Shown piece by piece: positions 1 to 8,480 of a DNA stretch of 64,000 nt (positions are counted from its first letter, which is position 1; every line of letters starts with the position of its first letter). The notes under the pieces are model-generated. The model was not told where the DNA came from and did no database searches. It was given only the letters and a program-made list of their open reading frames with translations. The stretch spans positions 92,682-156,681 of the forward strand of contig NZ_NZMB01000005.1 in the NCBI RefSeq assembly GCF_002694385.1. The letters run 5' to 3'. Made by a program: the position numbers and the translations under genes. This DNA is from Sneathiella sp. Lineage in GTDB: Bacteria > Pseudomonadota > Alphaproteobacteria > Sneathiellales > Sneathiellaceae.

Positions 1-116
1 CGGACACGCGTGGCTTCCCGATCAATGGCTCCGATGCCGTGAAACGGACCAACCCGATTGAGTTGCAGACGGCCCCGGGCCGCAGCTTCAAGGTCGGTTT
101 GAGCTACGATTTCTGA
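1..116 (+). CDS. TonB-dependent receptor, C-terminal fragment
   Basis: Only the last 37 codons are inside the window; the reading frame is open from base 3 to the TGA at 114-116. The protein ends in alternating polar/hydrophobic residues closing with Gly-Leu-Ser-Tyr-Asp-Phe, the usual last beta-strand of an outer-membrane barrel with a terminal Phe. The TonB-dependent receptor family is inferred from this ending and from the neighbouring ABC transporter and ChaN-like gene, which suggest iron or haem uptake. The ligand cannot be known from this fragment. Confidence 0.6.
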   Translation, partial: DTRGFPINGSDAVKRTNPIELQTAPGRSFKVGLSYDF

Positions 117-196
117 GGGGGAACGTGTCCGCGCCCACCCCGACATTCCTGGCTGTCGCCGCGTTCTTTTAAGTATCAGTACCAGAAAGTTTCTAC

Positions 197-1921
197 ATGA
201 AAGAACTCGGCAGACAGCTGTGGAAGATACTGCGTCTCAGCTTTTTCAATCGCGCCAACAGCCATAATGTATTTCTGTACATTGTGGTTCTGGCGCTTGA
301 TCTGGCGCAAATTCCAGTATCCGTCCGTCTGATCCAGTGGACCCGCGATTTTTACGGCGCGCTGGAGGAATTCAACGTGGCAGAGGCGACCCATCAGGTG
401 GGAGTTTATGCCCTGCTGATTGCCGCCTATTCCGGGCTCGCGCTTGCCGGTGAATATCTTCAGAAATTCCTCGTCATGCGCTGGCGGCAGGATCTGACCG
501 GAAATATCCTCACGAACTGGTTTTCGGACAAGATATTCTGGCGGCTCCAGAACGGTTATGGCGTCGAAAAAATCGACAATCCGGATCAGCGCATTGCCGA
601 GGATTGCCGCCTCTTTGTGGAAGAGTTTGTCCGGGAGACGCTGGATCTGATTACCTCCGTGACGGGGTTGTTCACCTATATCGCTGTCCTTTGGTCTCTG
701 TCGAATTTTGCTCTGTCTTTGACAATTTTCGGCTGGGATCTGGAGATTCCCCGCTATATGGTCTGGGCGGCTTTTCTGTATGTGTTTCTGGCCAGCGGTC
801 TGACGCACTGGCTGGGATATCCCCTCAAACGCCTCAACTTTAATCAGCAGCGGCGGGAGGCGGATTTCCGGTATGAATTGGTCAAAACACGAGAGAATGC
901 CGATCCGATTGCACTGTCCGGCTTCGAGAAGACTGAAAGGCGTCGCCTCGATTTCAAGTTTGACGGGATCGTTAATAATTGGCGCAAGCTGATCTTGCGG
1001 GAGTTTTACCTTGGCTGTTTCAAGGTCCCTTATTTCCGGACGGTTCTGCGTATCCCGCTGCTGCTCTCACTCCCGGCCTATTTCGCACGGCATGTGAGTT
1101 TCGGCGGCATGATGCAGATTGCCTCCGCTTTCCAGAATGTGGTGACAACGCTCTCCTGGTTTATCTTTGCCTATAACCGGCTGGCCGAGCTGGCGGCGAC
1201 GACTAATCGTCTGGGCCAGCTGATTGAGGCGTTGGAGATTTGCAAAAACGCCACGGCGTCCGAAATCACGGTTACCAATCATGATAGCGATAGGGTGATC
1301 GTCAAGGGGCTGGAACTTAAAAGCCCGGCAGAAAAAACACTCGATATTCCGTCTGATTGGGAGTTTACGCCCGGCGAACATGTATGGATTTCCGGACCCT
1401 CAGGCCTTGGGAAAAGTACGTTCTTGAAATCGCTTGCGAATATCTGGCCCTATGGGAGAGGCGAGATCCTCATCCCCGAAGGTAAATCCAGCATCTTCAT
1501 TCCGCAGCGGACGATTCCCAGCAACGCCGGCCTTTTTGAAAGCGCCGTCTATCCGCTGGCGCCGGACCGCATAAGCCCGGAAGAGGTGGCGGAGTATCTG
1601 GATATCGTCGGTCTCCCTGACTATGCACAAGCCTTGAAGAATGGCGAAAACCCGAGTGTCGCCGGCTTTTCGGGAGGCGAAATGCAGCGTCTCGCACTGG
1701 TTCGTCTGCTGATCGAACGGCCAGACTGGGTGTTTATGGATGAAGCGACGAGCGCCGTCGATATGGCAAGCGAGCATGACATATTCATGCGGCTGCGCGC
1801 GCAATTGCCGGAGACAACCTTCGTACTGGTCGCTCACAGAGCCCCCGGCGGTTTTGAAGATCTGCGTCATTATCCGTTGACGCGATCGCCCTTGCCAGAA
1901 ATAACCAACCCCTCAGCCTGA
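197..1921 (+). CDS. YddA/SbmA-type ABC transporter, fused permease and ATPase
   Basis: 574 residues. The N-terminal half holds about six hydrophobic segments (from about residue 22 to 300) of the ABC_membrane_2 type. The C-terminal half is an ABC ATPase with Walker A GPSGLGKST at 400-408, signature FSGGE at about 491 and Walker B WVFMDEA at 511-517. This half-transporter architecture (one membrane plus one ATPase domain, working as a homodimer) is that of the YddA and BacA/SbmA-related family, linked to peptide, cobalamin or very-long-chain acyl transport. It lies 80 bp after the receptor gene and 16 bp before the ChaN-like gene, so the three may be one iron- or haem-related unit. The substrate is unknown. 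Confidence 0.85.
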   Translation: MKELGRQLWKILRLSFFNRANSHNVFLYIVVLALDLAQIPVSVRLIQWTRDFYGALEEFNVAEATHQVGVYALLIAAYSGLALAGEYLQKFLVMRWRQDLTGNILTNWFSDKIFWRLQNGYGVEKIDNPDQRIAEDCRLFVEEFVRETLDLITSVTGLFTYIAVLWSLSNFALSLTIFGWDLEIPRYMVWAAFLYVFLASGLTHWLGYPLKRLNFNQQRREADFRYELVKTRENADPIALSGFEKTERRRLDFKFDGIVNNWRKLILREFYLGCFKVPYFRTVLRIPLLLSLPAYFARHVSFGGMMQIASAFQNVVTTLSWFIFAYNRLAELAATTNRLGQLIEALEICKNATASEITVTNHDSDRVIVKGLELKSPAEKTLDIPSDWEFTPGEHVWISGPSGLGKSTFLKSLANIWPYGRGEILIPEGKSSIFIPQRTIPSNAGLFESAVYPLAPDRISPEEVAEYLDIVGLPDYAQALKNGENPSVAGFSGGEMQRLALVRLLIERPDWVFMDEATSAVDMASEHDIFMRLRAQLPETTFVLVAHRAPGGFEDLRHYPLTRSPLPEITNPSA

Positions 1922-1937
1922 AAAGGAAAAGAATAAA

Positions 1938-2792
1938 ATGACGAAACAGTACCCACATCCAGCATCAAGCTGGCTTGATCCGAACAGCGGTGAACTGATC
2001 TCTCACCCCGCCTTGATGAAGGCGCTGGCGGGAAGCCGCGTTGTTCTGTTGGGGGAGACACATGATCAGTATGATATTCATCGTTGGCAACTTCATGTAA
2101 CGGTGGCCATCCATGCCTATAACCCCAACATTGCTGTCGGTTTCGAAATGTTTCCGCGCAGCAAGCAGCCCGTGCTCGATGAATGGGTGGCGAACAAGCT
2201 GACCGAGGCGGAATTTCTGGAAAAAGTTGACTGGAAAACCGTCTGGGGCTTCCCGCCTGAACTTTATATGCCGATTTTCCGCTTTTGCCGGGAGTTTAGC
2301 GTTCCCATGCTGGCGCTTAACTGCTATCGCGCACTGGTAACGCGCGTCGGCAAGGAAGGCTGGGACGCCATCCCGGAAGAGGAGCGGGATGGCCTGACAC
2401 CGGCCAAACCGGCCACGGCGGCCTATCGCGATTATCTGTTCAATCTTGTGAGCGGCCCGGATGGCGTTTTCCGGCAAGCGGGCGAAGAAGCGGACGCCCG
2501 GCGTAATCGGTTTGTGCGGGCGCAGCAGACCTGGGATCGCGCCTTTGCCTGCAATATTGCCGCGGCGCAGACAGGGGATAACCCGCCGCTTGTCATCGGA
2601 ATTATCGGGCGGGGCCATCTGGAGTTCGGCCATGGAACGCCGTATCAGCTTGATGACCTCGGGGTTGACCGGGTGTCCGTCCTGCTGCCGTCCAATGACG
2701 AGGATGGGGGTAGGGAACAGCGGGCTGGCATTGCCCGCGCCTGCTTCCGTCTTCCCCCGGCATCGGAGAGTGAAAACCGGGCAGAGCGTTAG
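1938..2792 (+). CDS. ChaN family haem-binding/iron-regulated protein
   Basis: 284 residues. The region 30-110 contains LLGETHDQYDIHRWQ and VGFEMFPRSKQPVLDEW, the conserved GE(T/K)H and E-M-F/L motifs of the ChaN/PhuW-like family. C. jejuni ChaN binds haem as a dimer. Near the C terminus, IIGRGHLEFGHGTPYQL matches the family's G-x-G-H-x(2)-x-G-x-G-x-P signature. No clear lipoprotein or signal peptide is seen, unlike some family members. An AAAAGGAAAAG ribosome-binding stretch precedes the ATG. It follows the ABC transporter by 16 bp and probably shares its transcript. A role in haem/iron handling is inferred from the family and context. Confidence 0.8.
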   Translation: MTKQYPHPASSWLDPNSGELISHPALMKALAGSRVVLLGETHDQYDIHRWQLHVTVAIHAYNPNIAVGFEMFPRSKQPVLDEWVANKLTEAEFLEKVDWKTVWGFPPELYMPIFRFCREFSVPMLALNCYRALVTRVGKEGWDAIPEEERDGLTPAKPATAAYRDYLFNLVSGPDGVFRQAGEEADARRNRFVRAQQTWDRAFACNIAAAQTGDNPPLVIGIIGRGHLEFGHGTPYQLDDLGVDRVSVLLPSNDEDGGREQRAGIARACFRLPPASESENRAER

Positions 2793-2848
2793 GACGACAT
2801 GCGTCCCCGCAGGAATGGAGCGTAAAGGGGCGTCAGGCAGTTGCGCCC

Positions 2849-4285
2849 TTATTCTCCTTCAAACTGGAAAATGGCAAGGCTGCGCTCCCTCTCATTGATG
2901 GCGAGCCGCCGGTTGACGGGGGCATGGGCCCGCGAGGAGCAATTGGAGCGTTCACAGAGATAGCAGTTAAGGCCGATGTCCGTTGGCTCCACACGCTCCA
3001 TATTGATGTTGTCCGAATAGATAAGGCGCGGCGCATAGGCGATGTCGCAGCCCAGACCGATGGCGAATTTCGGCGCAGGCTTGCCATGGGTGCCGCCGGA
3101 TCTTGTGACGGTGCGGGCGATGGAAAAGTAACTCGCGCCTTCCGGCATCCGGATGACCTGGGTATGAACCTGATCTGGGGATTCAAAGGCCGAATGAATA
3201 TTCCAGAGCGGGCAGGTTCCGCCGAATTTGGAGAAGGGGAAGCGCCCCGCACTGAAGCGTTTGGAGACATTGCCCGCGCGGTCTATTCTGACAAAGAAAA
3301 AAGGAATGCCGCGCGCTTCGGGGCGTTGTAATGTGGACATGCGATGCGCGGCCTGTTCATAGCTGGCGCCAAAGCGATGGCTGATCAACTCGACATCATA
3401 GCGTTCGGATTCACAGGCCGCGAGAAACGCCTGATAGGGCATCATCAGGGCGGCGGCGAAATAGTTATACAGGCTGACCCGGGCGAGGGCGAGCGTATCT
3501 TCTCCCTGCAAGCCGGACTGCAATAACACGTCTTCGACCAGATCATCATATTCCAGCTTGGCCAGCAGGACCGCCATCTGAAACCGACGGCTGGGTTGTT
3601 CCAGCAATTCGGAAAGCAGCAATTCATGGCTGTGCGGCTGATAGCGCCGCAAATACGGTCCCATGACATGGCTCGGCATAATGCGGATCCGGATTTTATG
3701 AGTGGCCAGCCGTTCGCTGAAGCGCAGGTTCGGTACGCCCCGGTTGAAGTTTAATACGTCCGCCATCTGTTCGGCCGCCCGATCCAGCGGATCAATATAA
3801 TTGTGAATTTCATAAAACCACGCCCGCACCTTTTCGACGGGGCGGGAGGATTGCGCCAGCAGGTCAACCTTGTCGCGGTCGGTCAGCGGGTTGTCATCGG
3901 CCTGATCCCGAAGCAGGAGCTGGCTGTGCTTTTCATGCAGATGCACCAGTGCCGCCGCAATTTTTGGCGCTGATTCGAGTACAGATTCGATCTCTGCGGG
4001 GGTGATTCCCTCTGCCTCCAGAAGCGGATCTTTCAGGATTGAGGCGAAATCGGAAGCAAGCTGCACATTCGTGCTGGGTGCCAGCTCCGATATTTTGACA
4101 TCAAATACCTCGGCCAGACGCAGTAGTAACTTTGCGGATACAGGACGTTGATTCGCCTCGATAAGAGTGATGTAACTCGGTGAAATATCAAGCTCTGCCG
4201 CCATTTGCGCCTGAGTCAGGCCAAGGGACTTTCTGAAGACTTTAACCCTCTGTCCAATAACGAGTTTTTCTTCCCTTTTGGGCAT
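2849..4285 (-). CDS. XRE-family ScfR/RamB-like regulator of short-chain acyl metabolism
   Basis: 478 residues. An N-terminal Cro/C1 helix-turn-helix (about 10-65, LTQAQMAAELDISPSYITLIE) is followed by the long acyl-sensing region of the RamB/PrpR/ScfR family (IrrE-peptidase-like plus DUF2083 domains). A cysteine cluster near the C terminus (CYLCERSNC) matches the position where mycobacterial PrpR carries an Fe-S cluster and binds CoA. The gene is divergent from isocitrate lyase across 457 bp, so it probably controls aceA and itself. It is a paralogue of the regulator at 6443-7864. RamB-type proteins are known regulators of glyoxylate and acetate genes; the acyl-CoA effector here is inferred. 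Confidence 0.88.
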   Translation of the reverse strand: MPKREEKLVIGQRVKVFRKSLGLTQAQMAAELDISPSYITLIEANQRPVSAKLLLRLAEVFDVKISELAPSTNVQLASDFASILKDPLLEAEGITPAEIESVLESAPKIAAALVHLHEKHSQLLLRDQADDNPLTDRDKVDLLAQSSRPVEKVRAWFYEIHNYIDPLDRAAEQMADVLNFNRGVPNLRFSERLATHKIRIRIMPSHVMGPYLRRYQPHSHELLLSELLEQPSRRFQMAVLLAKLEYDDLVEDVLLQSGLQGEDTLALARVSLYNYFAAALMMPYQAFLAACESERYDVELISHRFGASYEQAAHRMSTLQRPEARGIPFFFVRIDRAGNVSKRFSAGRFPFSKFGGTCPLWNIHSAFESPDQVHTQVIRMPEGASYFSIARTVTRSGGTHGKPAPKFAIGLGCDIAYAPRLIYSDNINMERVEPTDIGLNCYLCERSNCSSRAHAPVNRRLAINERERSLAIFQFEGE

Positions 4286-4742
4286 GTGACAAACCTTACA
4301 TTTGACGGATTAACTTACTTACTGTTGTGACAGGGTGACGCTAATTCTACAAAAAATGGATGCGTTAAAAAATTACATTACTAATCTTACAAAAAATGAT
4401 CAACCGGATAGGCAAGGATTGGGAAATGAGGGTGTCACGGGACAATGTCAGGATAGGTGAAGGCCGGAGGAAGTCCGTCTTTCGCATGATCTGTCAGATC
4501 GGGTCAGCCTTTTTACCGGGCGTCATGAAATATTCAGACGCATTGCCTGTCCGATTGGCGGTGTCCCCGCGGGGGCTTCGTGATATCGGGGACATGGGGT
4601 TGGGAGTATCGACGTCCAAGACCTGCCGCCCTTACCGTGAAAAACGAAGCCCCCACACCGTTATGCCTTTCCTTGCGGCGGGTTTCTGACCGGTCGAAAT
4701 TTCCACTCAAAATTTTATTTCCCCACACAGAAAGGACTATTC
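4286..4742. other. Divergent promoter region between ScfR-like regulator and aceA
   Basis: This 457-bp gap has no convincing gene. The left third is AT-rich and holds the repeated TACAAAAAATG sites described separately, plus AAACCTTACATT at 4291-4302, which agrees with the RamB box AAACTTTGCAAA at 8 of 12 positions. The right part, to the AAAGGA ribosome-binding site just before aceA, is ordinary and shows no clear structure. Regulatory use by the adjacent regulator is inferred. Confidence 0.5.
4341..4398. promoter_or_regulatory. Paired direct repeats, candidate operator for the ScfR-like regulator
   Basis: CTAATTCTACAAAAAATG at 4341-4358 recurs as CTAATCTTACAAAAAATG at 4381-4398 (16 of 18 bases identical). 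The start-to-start distance is exactly 40 bp, close to four helical turns, so both copies lie on the same DNA face. The core T-R-C-A-A-A resembles TTTGCAAA, the box seen beside the paralogous regulator. Binding is inferred. Confidence 0.5.
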
Positions 4743-6362
4743 ATGCAACGCGGTAAGTCATATTCCGAAATCCGTGCCGAAGTTCTGGCGCGTTATCCCT
4801 CGGGCCAGACAGCAGGAGGCGTCAGTGTCGATGATATTGTACAGCTCCGCATCCAGAACAGCTTCGATACCCATCTTGATATTGCCCGCGCCATGGCAAC
4901 GGTGATGCGGGAGGATATGGCAGCCTATGATGTAGATAGCTCGAAATTCACCCAGTCTCTCGGCTGCTGGTCCGGTTTTCATGCGCAGCAGATGATCAAG
5001 TCCGTCAAGCGTCTTCGGGGGTCGGCTAAAGGCGTTTATGTCTATCTGTCCGGCTGGATGGTGGCCGGTCTTCGTAACCGCTGGGGTCACCTGCCGGACC
5101 AGTCGATGCATGAGAAGACAGCGGTTGCCGAGCTTATCCAGGAGATTTACACCTCCCTCCGCCAAGCGGATGAAGTCGTACTCAATGATCTGTTCAAGGA
5201 TTTGAAAGCGGCCCGTGCGGCAGGCAATGAACAGGCCGCTCAGAAGGCCATTGAGGCCATCGACAATTTTGAAACCCATGTAGTGCCGATCATTGCGGAT
5301 ATCGACGCTGGTTTTGGCAATGAGCATGCAACCTATCTGCTGGCGAAAGAGCTGATCAAGGCAGGCGCCTGCTGCCTGCAGATTGAAAACCAGGTCTCCG
5401 ATGCCAAGCAGTGCGGCCATCAGGACGGTAAAGTAACCGTTCCACGCGAAGATTTCATCGACAAGCTGCGTGCCTGCCGCCTGGCGTTTGAGGAACTCGG
5501 TGTGGATGACGGTGTGATTGTCGCACGGACAGACAGCCTGGGCGCTGGTTTGACGCAGAAAGTGCCGGTCAGCTTTGAAGCAGGCGATCTTGCCGCAGAC
5601 TATATTAAATGGCTGAAAACAGAGCCGATCACGGCCACGAATCCCATGCGGGATGGGGAGCTTGCTCTCTTCCAGAATGGTGAATTTGTCCGTCCTGTCC
5701 GGCTCGCCAATGGTCTTTTCCCGTTCAAGGAAGGGTCCGGCCGGGATCGTGTGGTGGAAGATTGCATTGCTTCCCTGACGCAGGGCGGGGCCGACCTTCT
5801 CTGGATCGAAACCGATACTCCGAATGTGGATGAAATTGCCTCCATGGTGGCAGACGTGCGCAAGGCGGTTCCGAACGCGAAGCTTGCCTATAACAACTCG
5901 CCTTCCTTTAACTGGACCCTCAATCTCCGCAAGCAGGTACGGCAGCAGTGGATAGAGGAAGGCAAAATTGCCGCCGATGAATATCCGGATGGTAATGAGT
6001 TGATGAAGGCTGACTATGATCAGACGGCGCTTGGTCGTGAGGCGGATGAGCGGCTGCGTGCGTTCCAGGGAGATATTTCTGCCCGCGCAGGCGTTTTCCA
6101 TAACCTGATTACCCTGCCGACCTTCCATCTGACTGCGAAATCTGTCGACGAACTGTCCCGCGGCTACTTTGGCGAAGATCGGATGCTGGCCTATGTCGGC
6201 ACTGTTCAGCGCGAAGAAATCCGCCGCGGCATTTCCGCCGTCAAGCATCAGCATGAAGTTGGCTCGGACCTTGGCGATACCTTCAAGGAAATGGTCGGCG
6301 GCAGCCGCGCCCTCAAAGCAGGTGGTGAAGCGAACACCATGAACCAGTTCGCCGCTGAATAA
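4743..6362 (+). CDS. aceA: Isocitrate lyase
   Basis: 539 residues. It cleaves isocitrate to glyoxylate and succinate, the first step of the glyoxylate shunt. The catalytic cysteine is Cys224 in KQCGHQDGK. This QCGH form and the length are typical of the long Pseudomonas/alphaproteobacterial subtype, whereas E. coli has KKCGH. Mg-binding acidic residues lie in IIADIDAGFGN just upstream. The ATG is preceded by AAAGGA. The gene stands alone between two ScfR/RamB-like regulators, divergent from the first and convergent with the second, and ends in a strong hairpin terminator. Malate synthase is not in this window. Confidence 0.96.
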   Translation: MQRGKSYSEIRAEVLARYPSGQTAGGVSVDDIVQLRIQNSFDTHLDIARAMATVMREDMAAYDVDSSKFTQSLGCWSGFHAQQMIKSVKRLRGSAKGVYVYLSGWMVAGLRNRWGHLPDQSMHEKTAVAELIQEIYTSLRQADEVVLNDLFKDLKAARAAGNEQAAQKAIEAIDNFETHVVPIIADIDAGFGNEHATYLLAKELIKAGACCLQIENQVSDAKQCGHQDGKVTVPREDFIDKLRACRLAFEELGVDDGVIVARTDSLGAGLTQKVPVSFEAGDLAADYIKWLKTEPITATNPMRDGELALFQNGEFVRPVRLANGLFPFKEGSGRDRVVEDCIASLTQGGADLLWIETDTPNVDEIASMVADVRKAVPNAKLAYNNSPSFNWTLNLRKQVRQQWIEEGKIAADEYPDGNELMKADYDQTALGREADERLRAFQGDISARAGVFHNLITLPTFHLTAKSVDELSRGYFGEDRMLAYVGTVQREEIRRGISAVKHQHEVGSDLGDTFKEMVGGSRALKAGGEANTMNQFAAE

Positions 6363-6389
6363 TCAATATTCCGATATTGCTGTGGGAGG

Positions 6390-6419
6390 GGCGGGCTTTC
6401 GGGCCCGCCTTTCTTTTTT
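6390..6419 (+). terminator. Rho-independent terminator after aceA
   Basis: GGCGGGC at 6390-6396 pairs perfectly with GCCCGCC at 6403-6409 across a 6-base loop, followed by TTTCTTTTTT. It lies 28 bp after the aceA stop and between convergent genes. Confidence 0.9.
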
Positions 6420-6442
6420 GCTCGCCTTAGGATGCGGAGGCA

Positions 6443-7864
6443 TCATCCTTCCGAATAGGGAGTGAAGCTGCTGCGGTTATGGTCAATGATCAGTGATTTA
6501 ATGGCGGGTGGGAAGGCCCGCTGCGGACAATGTGGCCGTTCACAAATCTTGCATCCGGCGCCAATGGGCGTACGGGCGCCAGGATCGTCCAGCAATAGTC
6601 CCTTTGAATAGACGAGCTTGCGGGCATGCTGAAGGTCGCAGCCAAGCCCGATGGCAAAAGATTTGTCGAGATCGCCATATCCGCCCGTGGAATGTTCGAC
6701 CGTGCGCGCAATCCAGAGATAGGTGCGCCCGTCCGGCATTTCGGAAAGCTGTGTCAGGATTCGCCCCGGCTGGGTAAAAGCCTCATATACATTCCAGAGG
6801 GGGCAGGTGCCGCCAGTGCGGGAAAAATGGAAATTGGTCGCGGACTGCCGTTTGGAGATATTTCCCGCCCGATCAACGCGGATAAAGAAGAAGGGGACAC
6901 CGCTGGCGCCATCCCGTTGTAAGGTGCTGAGGCGGTGGCAGACAGTTTCAAATCCGACGCCGAAACGATGTTCCAGCAGGCTGATGTCATAGCGGAGTTC
7001 TTCCGCCGATTTCAGGAAGGTGCCATAAGGCAGGATCAGCGCCCCGGCAAAGTAGTTAGCGATGCCGATGCGGGCGAGGGTACGGGCCTCGGCGGAACTG
7101 AAAAGCGCATGGGAAATTTCCGTATCAATCAATTCACCCAGCTCCAGAAAGGCAATCTGCGTTGCCATCTGGAAGGCCTGCTGGCCAGACGTCATTCGCG
7201 CAGAAAGATGCAGGCTGCGGTTGTCCGCCCGGTAATTGCGCTTGGCCTGGGGGGTGCTTTCAAACCTCTCGTAAATGACCCTAATGTCATGGGTCTCGGA
7301 AAGATACTGCTTCAGCCGGTCAGCACTATTCCCATGGTATAGATCAAGCTGGTCGGCCATGGCCTCGGCCCGGCGGTCGATGGCATCAATATAGTTGTTG
7401 CGGGCGTAGAAAAAGTCGCGAACCTCCTCAAAGGGGGCCGTCATCAGACCCCCGGGATCTCCCTGCCGTTCATCGCCAAGACGCAGGGCGAGGGCGGTGG
7501 ATTGCTCGCTAGTACGATGCAGGCGTTTATGCAGGCTGACGATGGCACGGCCGATCGCCGGCATCCCGCTTGCCAGTTCTTGTAATTCGGCGATGGCGAT
7601 TCTCTCGTTTATGGCGGGATCAAACAGGGCTTCGCGCAACTCTCCGATCAGACGCGCATCGGCCTCTTCTGAAAAGAGCTGGATATCAATGCCGAAGGCC
7701 GCATTCAGCTTGAGCAGGACCGAGATGGTGAGCGGGCGCTGATTGTTTTCCATCTGGTTAAGATAGCTGAGGGAAATGCCCAGGCTATCGGCAAGCGCCT
7801 GCTGCGTGAGTTGCCTTTCTTCCCGCAACTTCTTGATTTTCACACCCATGAACAGCTTTTTCAT
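6443..7864 (-). CDS. XRE-family ScfR/RamB/PrpR-like regulator of the methylcitrate operon
   Basis: 473 residues. The N-terminal helix-turn-helix (LTQQALADSLGISLSYLNQME, about residues 18-38) is followed by the acyl-sensing RamB/PrpR-type body and a C-terminal cysteine cluster CKICERPHC, equivalent to the Fe-S region of mycobacterial PrpR. It is a clear paralogue of the protein at 2849-4285, with closely matching blocks such as GVPFFFIRVDRAGNISKR and GGTCPLWN. It is divergent from the thioesterase-prpDCB operon across 160 bp, and a tandem AAACTTTGC box lies in that gap. Control of propionate catabolism in response to a CoA thioester is inferred from the family. Confidence 0.9.
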   Translation of the reverse strand: MKKLFMGVKIKKLREERQLTQQALADSLGISLSYLNQMENNQRPLTISVLLKLNAAFGIDIQLFSEEADARLIGELREALFDPAINERIAIAELQELASGMPAIGRAIVSLHKRLHRTSEQSTALALRLGDERQGDPGGLMTAPFEEVRDFFYARNNYIDAIDRRAEAMADQLDLYHGNSADRLKQYLSETHDIRVIYERFESTPQAKRNYRADNRSLHLSARMTSGQQAFQMATQIAFLELGELIDTEISHALFSSAEARTLARIGIANYFAGALILPYGTFLKSAEELRYDISLLEHRFGVGFETVCHRLSTLQRDGASGVPFFFIRVDRAGNISKRQSATNFHFSRTGGTCPLWNVYEAFTQPGRILTQLSEMPDGRTYLWIARTVEHSTGGYGDLDKSFAIGLGCDLQHARKLVYSKGLLLDDPGARTPIGAGCKICERPHCPQRAFPPAIKSLIIDHNRSSFTPYSEG

Positions 7865-7910
7865 TTATCCATCTCGTTTCCCGCCAGTAAAAGCCGATGT
7901 TTTGTCTTCT

Positions 7911-7933
7911 CAAACTTTGCAAACTTTGCAATT
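7911..7933. promoter_or_regulatory. RamB/PrpR-type operator (tandem AAACTTTGC)
   Basis: AAACTTTGC occurs twice in tandem at 7912-7920 and 7921-7929, creating the palindrome TTTGCAAA at 7916-7923. From memory, the RamB consensus in corynebacteria and mycobacteria is A-(A/G)-AACTTTGCAAA, and PrpR/MccR sites contain TTTGCAAA, so the match is nearly exact. It lies 47 bp from the regulator start and 92 bp from the thioesterase start, well placed to control both divergent transcripts. Confidence 0.78.
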
Positions 7934-8024
7934 TCACGACATTTGGCGCACAAAACTATGCATTATCAGTAGTTTACGAAGGTGATGATATGCGTATGTT
8001 GCAAATAGTAAAGAGTTAACTGGT

Positions 8025-8480
8025 GTGAATGAACGGGAATTTCAGGTGACATTACAGGCCGCGCCCACGGGGGAAATCAGCTTTTTCGAGCTGGTTCTGC
8101 CCGAGCAGACAAATCATTACGGCACGCTTTACGGGGCCAATGCGCTTGAGATGTTAGGCAAGGCCGCTTTCATCTGTGCCTCTCGTTATGTGCGCCGTGC
8201 CGTTGTGATGGCGCGGTCAGAAGCGGTGGATTTTGTCGCGCCGATAAAGCTCGGCAGCCTGCTGGAAATGAAGGCGTTTATCATAACGACAGGGCGCTCG
8301 TCGCTGACCGTGGAAGTGAATGCGGTGTCGGAGACCCTTTCCGATGGTGTCCGTATTACAGCGATCCGTGGTCGGTTCATCATGGTGGCTGTCGATGCAA
8401 ACGGCCAGCCCCGTCCTTTGCCGCAGGATAACTCCGAGATCGTGATTAAAAAGGAAAAAGAAATCAATGAAACGGCATAG
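8025..8480 (+). CDS. Acyl-CoA thioesterase, hotdog fold (YciA-like)
   Basis: 151 residues, starting at GTG. The segment [21 protein letters not shown] fits the hotdog thioesterase core, in which N-x(2)-G-x(2)-(F/Y)-G-G/A precedes the long central helix, and [19 protein letters not shown] matches the following strands of YciA/BFIT proteins. The family hydrolyses short to long acyl-CoA esters. It is the first gene of the methylcitrate operon and overlaps prpD by 14 bp, so it may relieve propionyl- or methylcitryl-CoA stress; that role is inferred. An ATG at 8029 is out of frame, so GTG is the best start seen. Confidence 0.8.
   Translation: MNEREFQVTLQAAPTGEISFFELVLPEQTNHYGTLYGANALEMLGKAAFICASRYVRRAVVMARSEAVDFVAPIKLGSLLEMKAFIITTGRSSLTVEVNAVSETLSDGVRITAIRGRFIMVAVDANGQPRPLPQDNSEIVIKKEKEINETA

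Noticed and set aside
4758..6254. 498-codon open frame antisense to aceA
   Set aside because: It is the mirror of a highly conserved isocitrate lyase; its translation has no family pattern or ribosome-binding site. Long antisense frames are expected opposite codon-biased genes.
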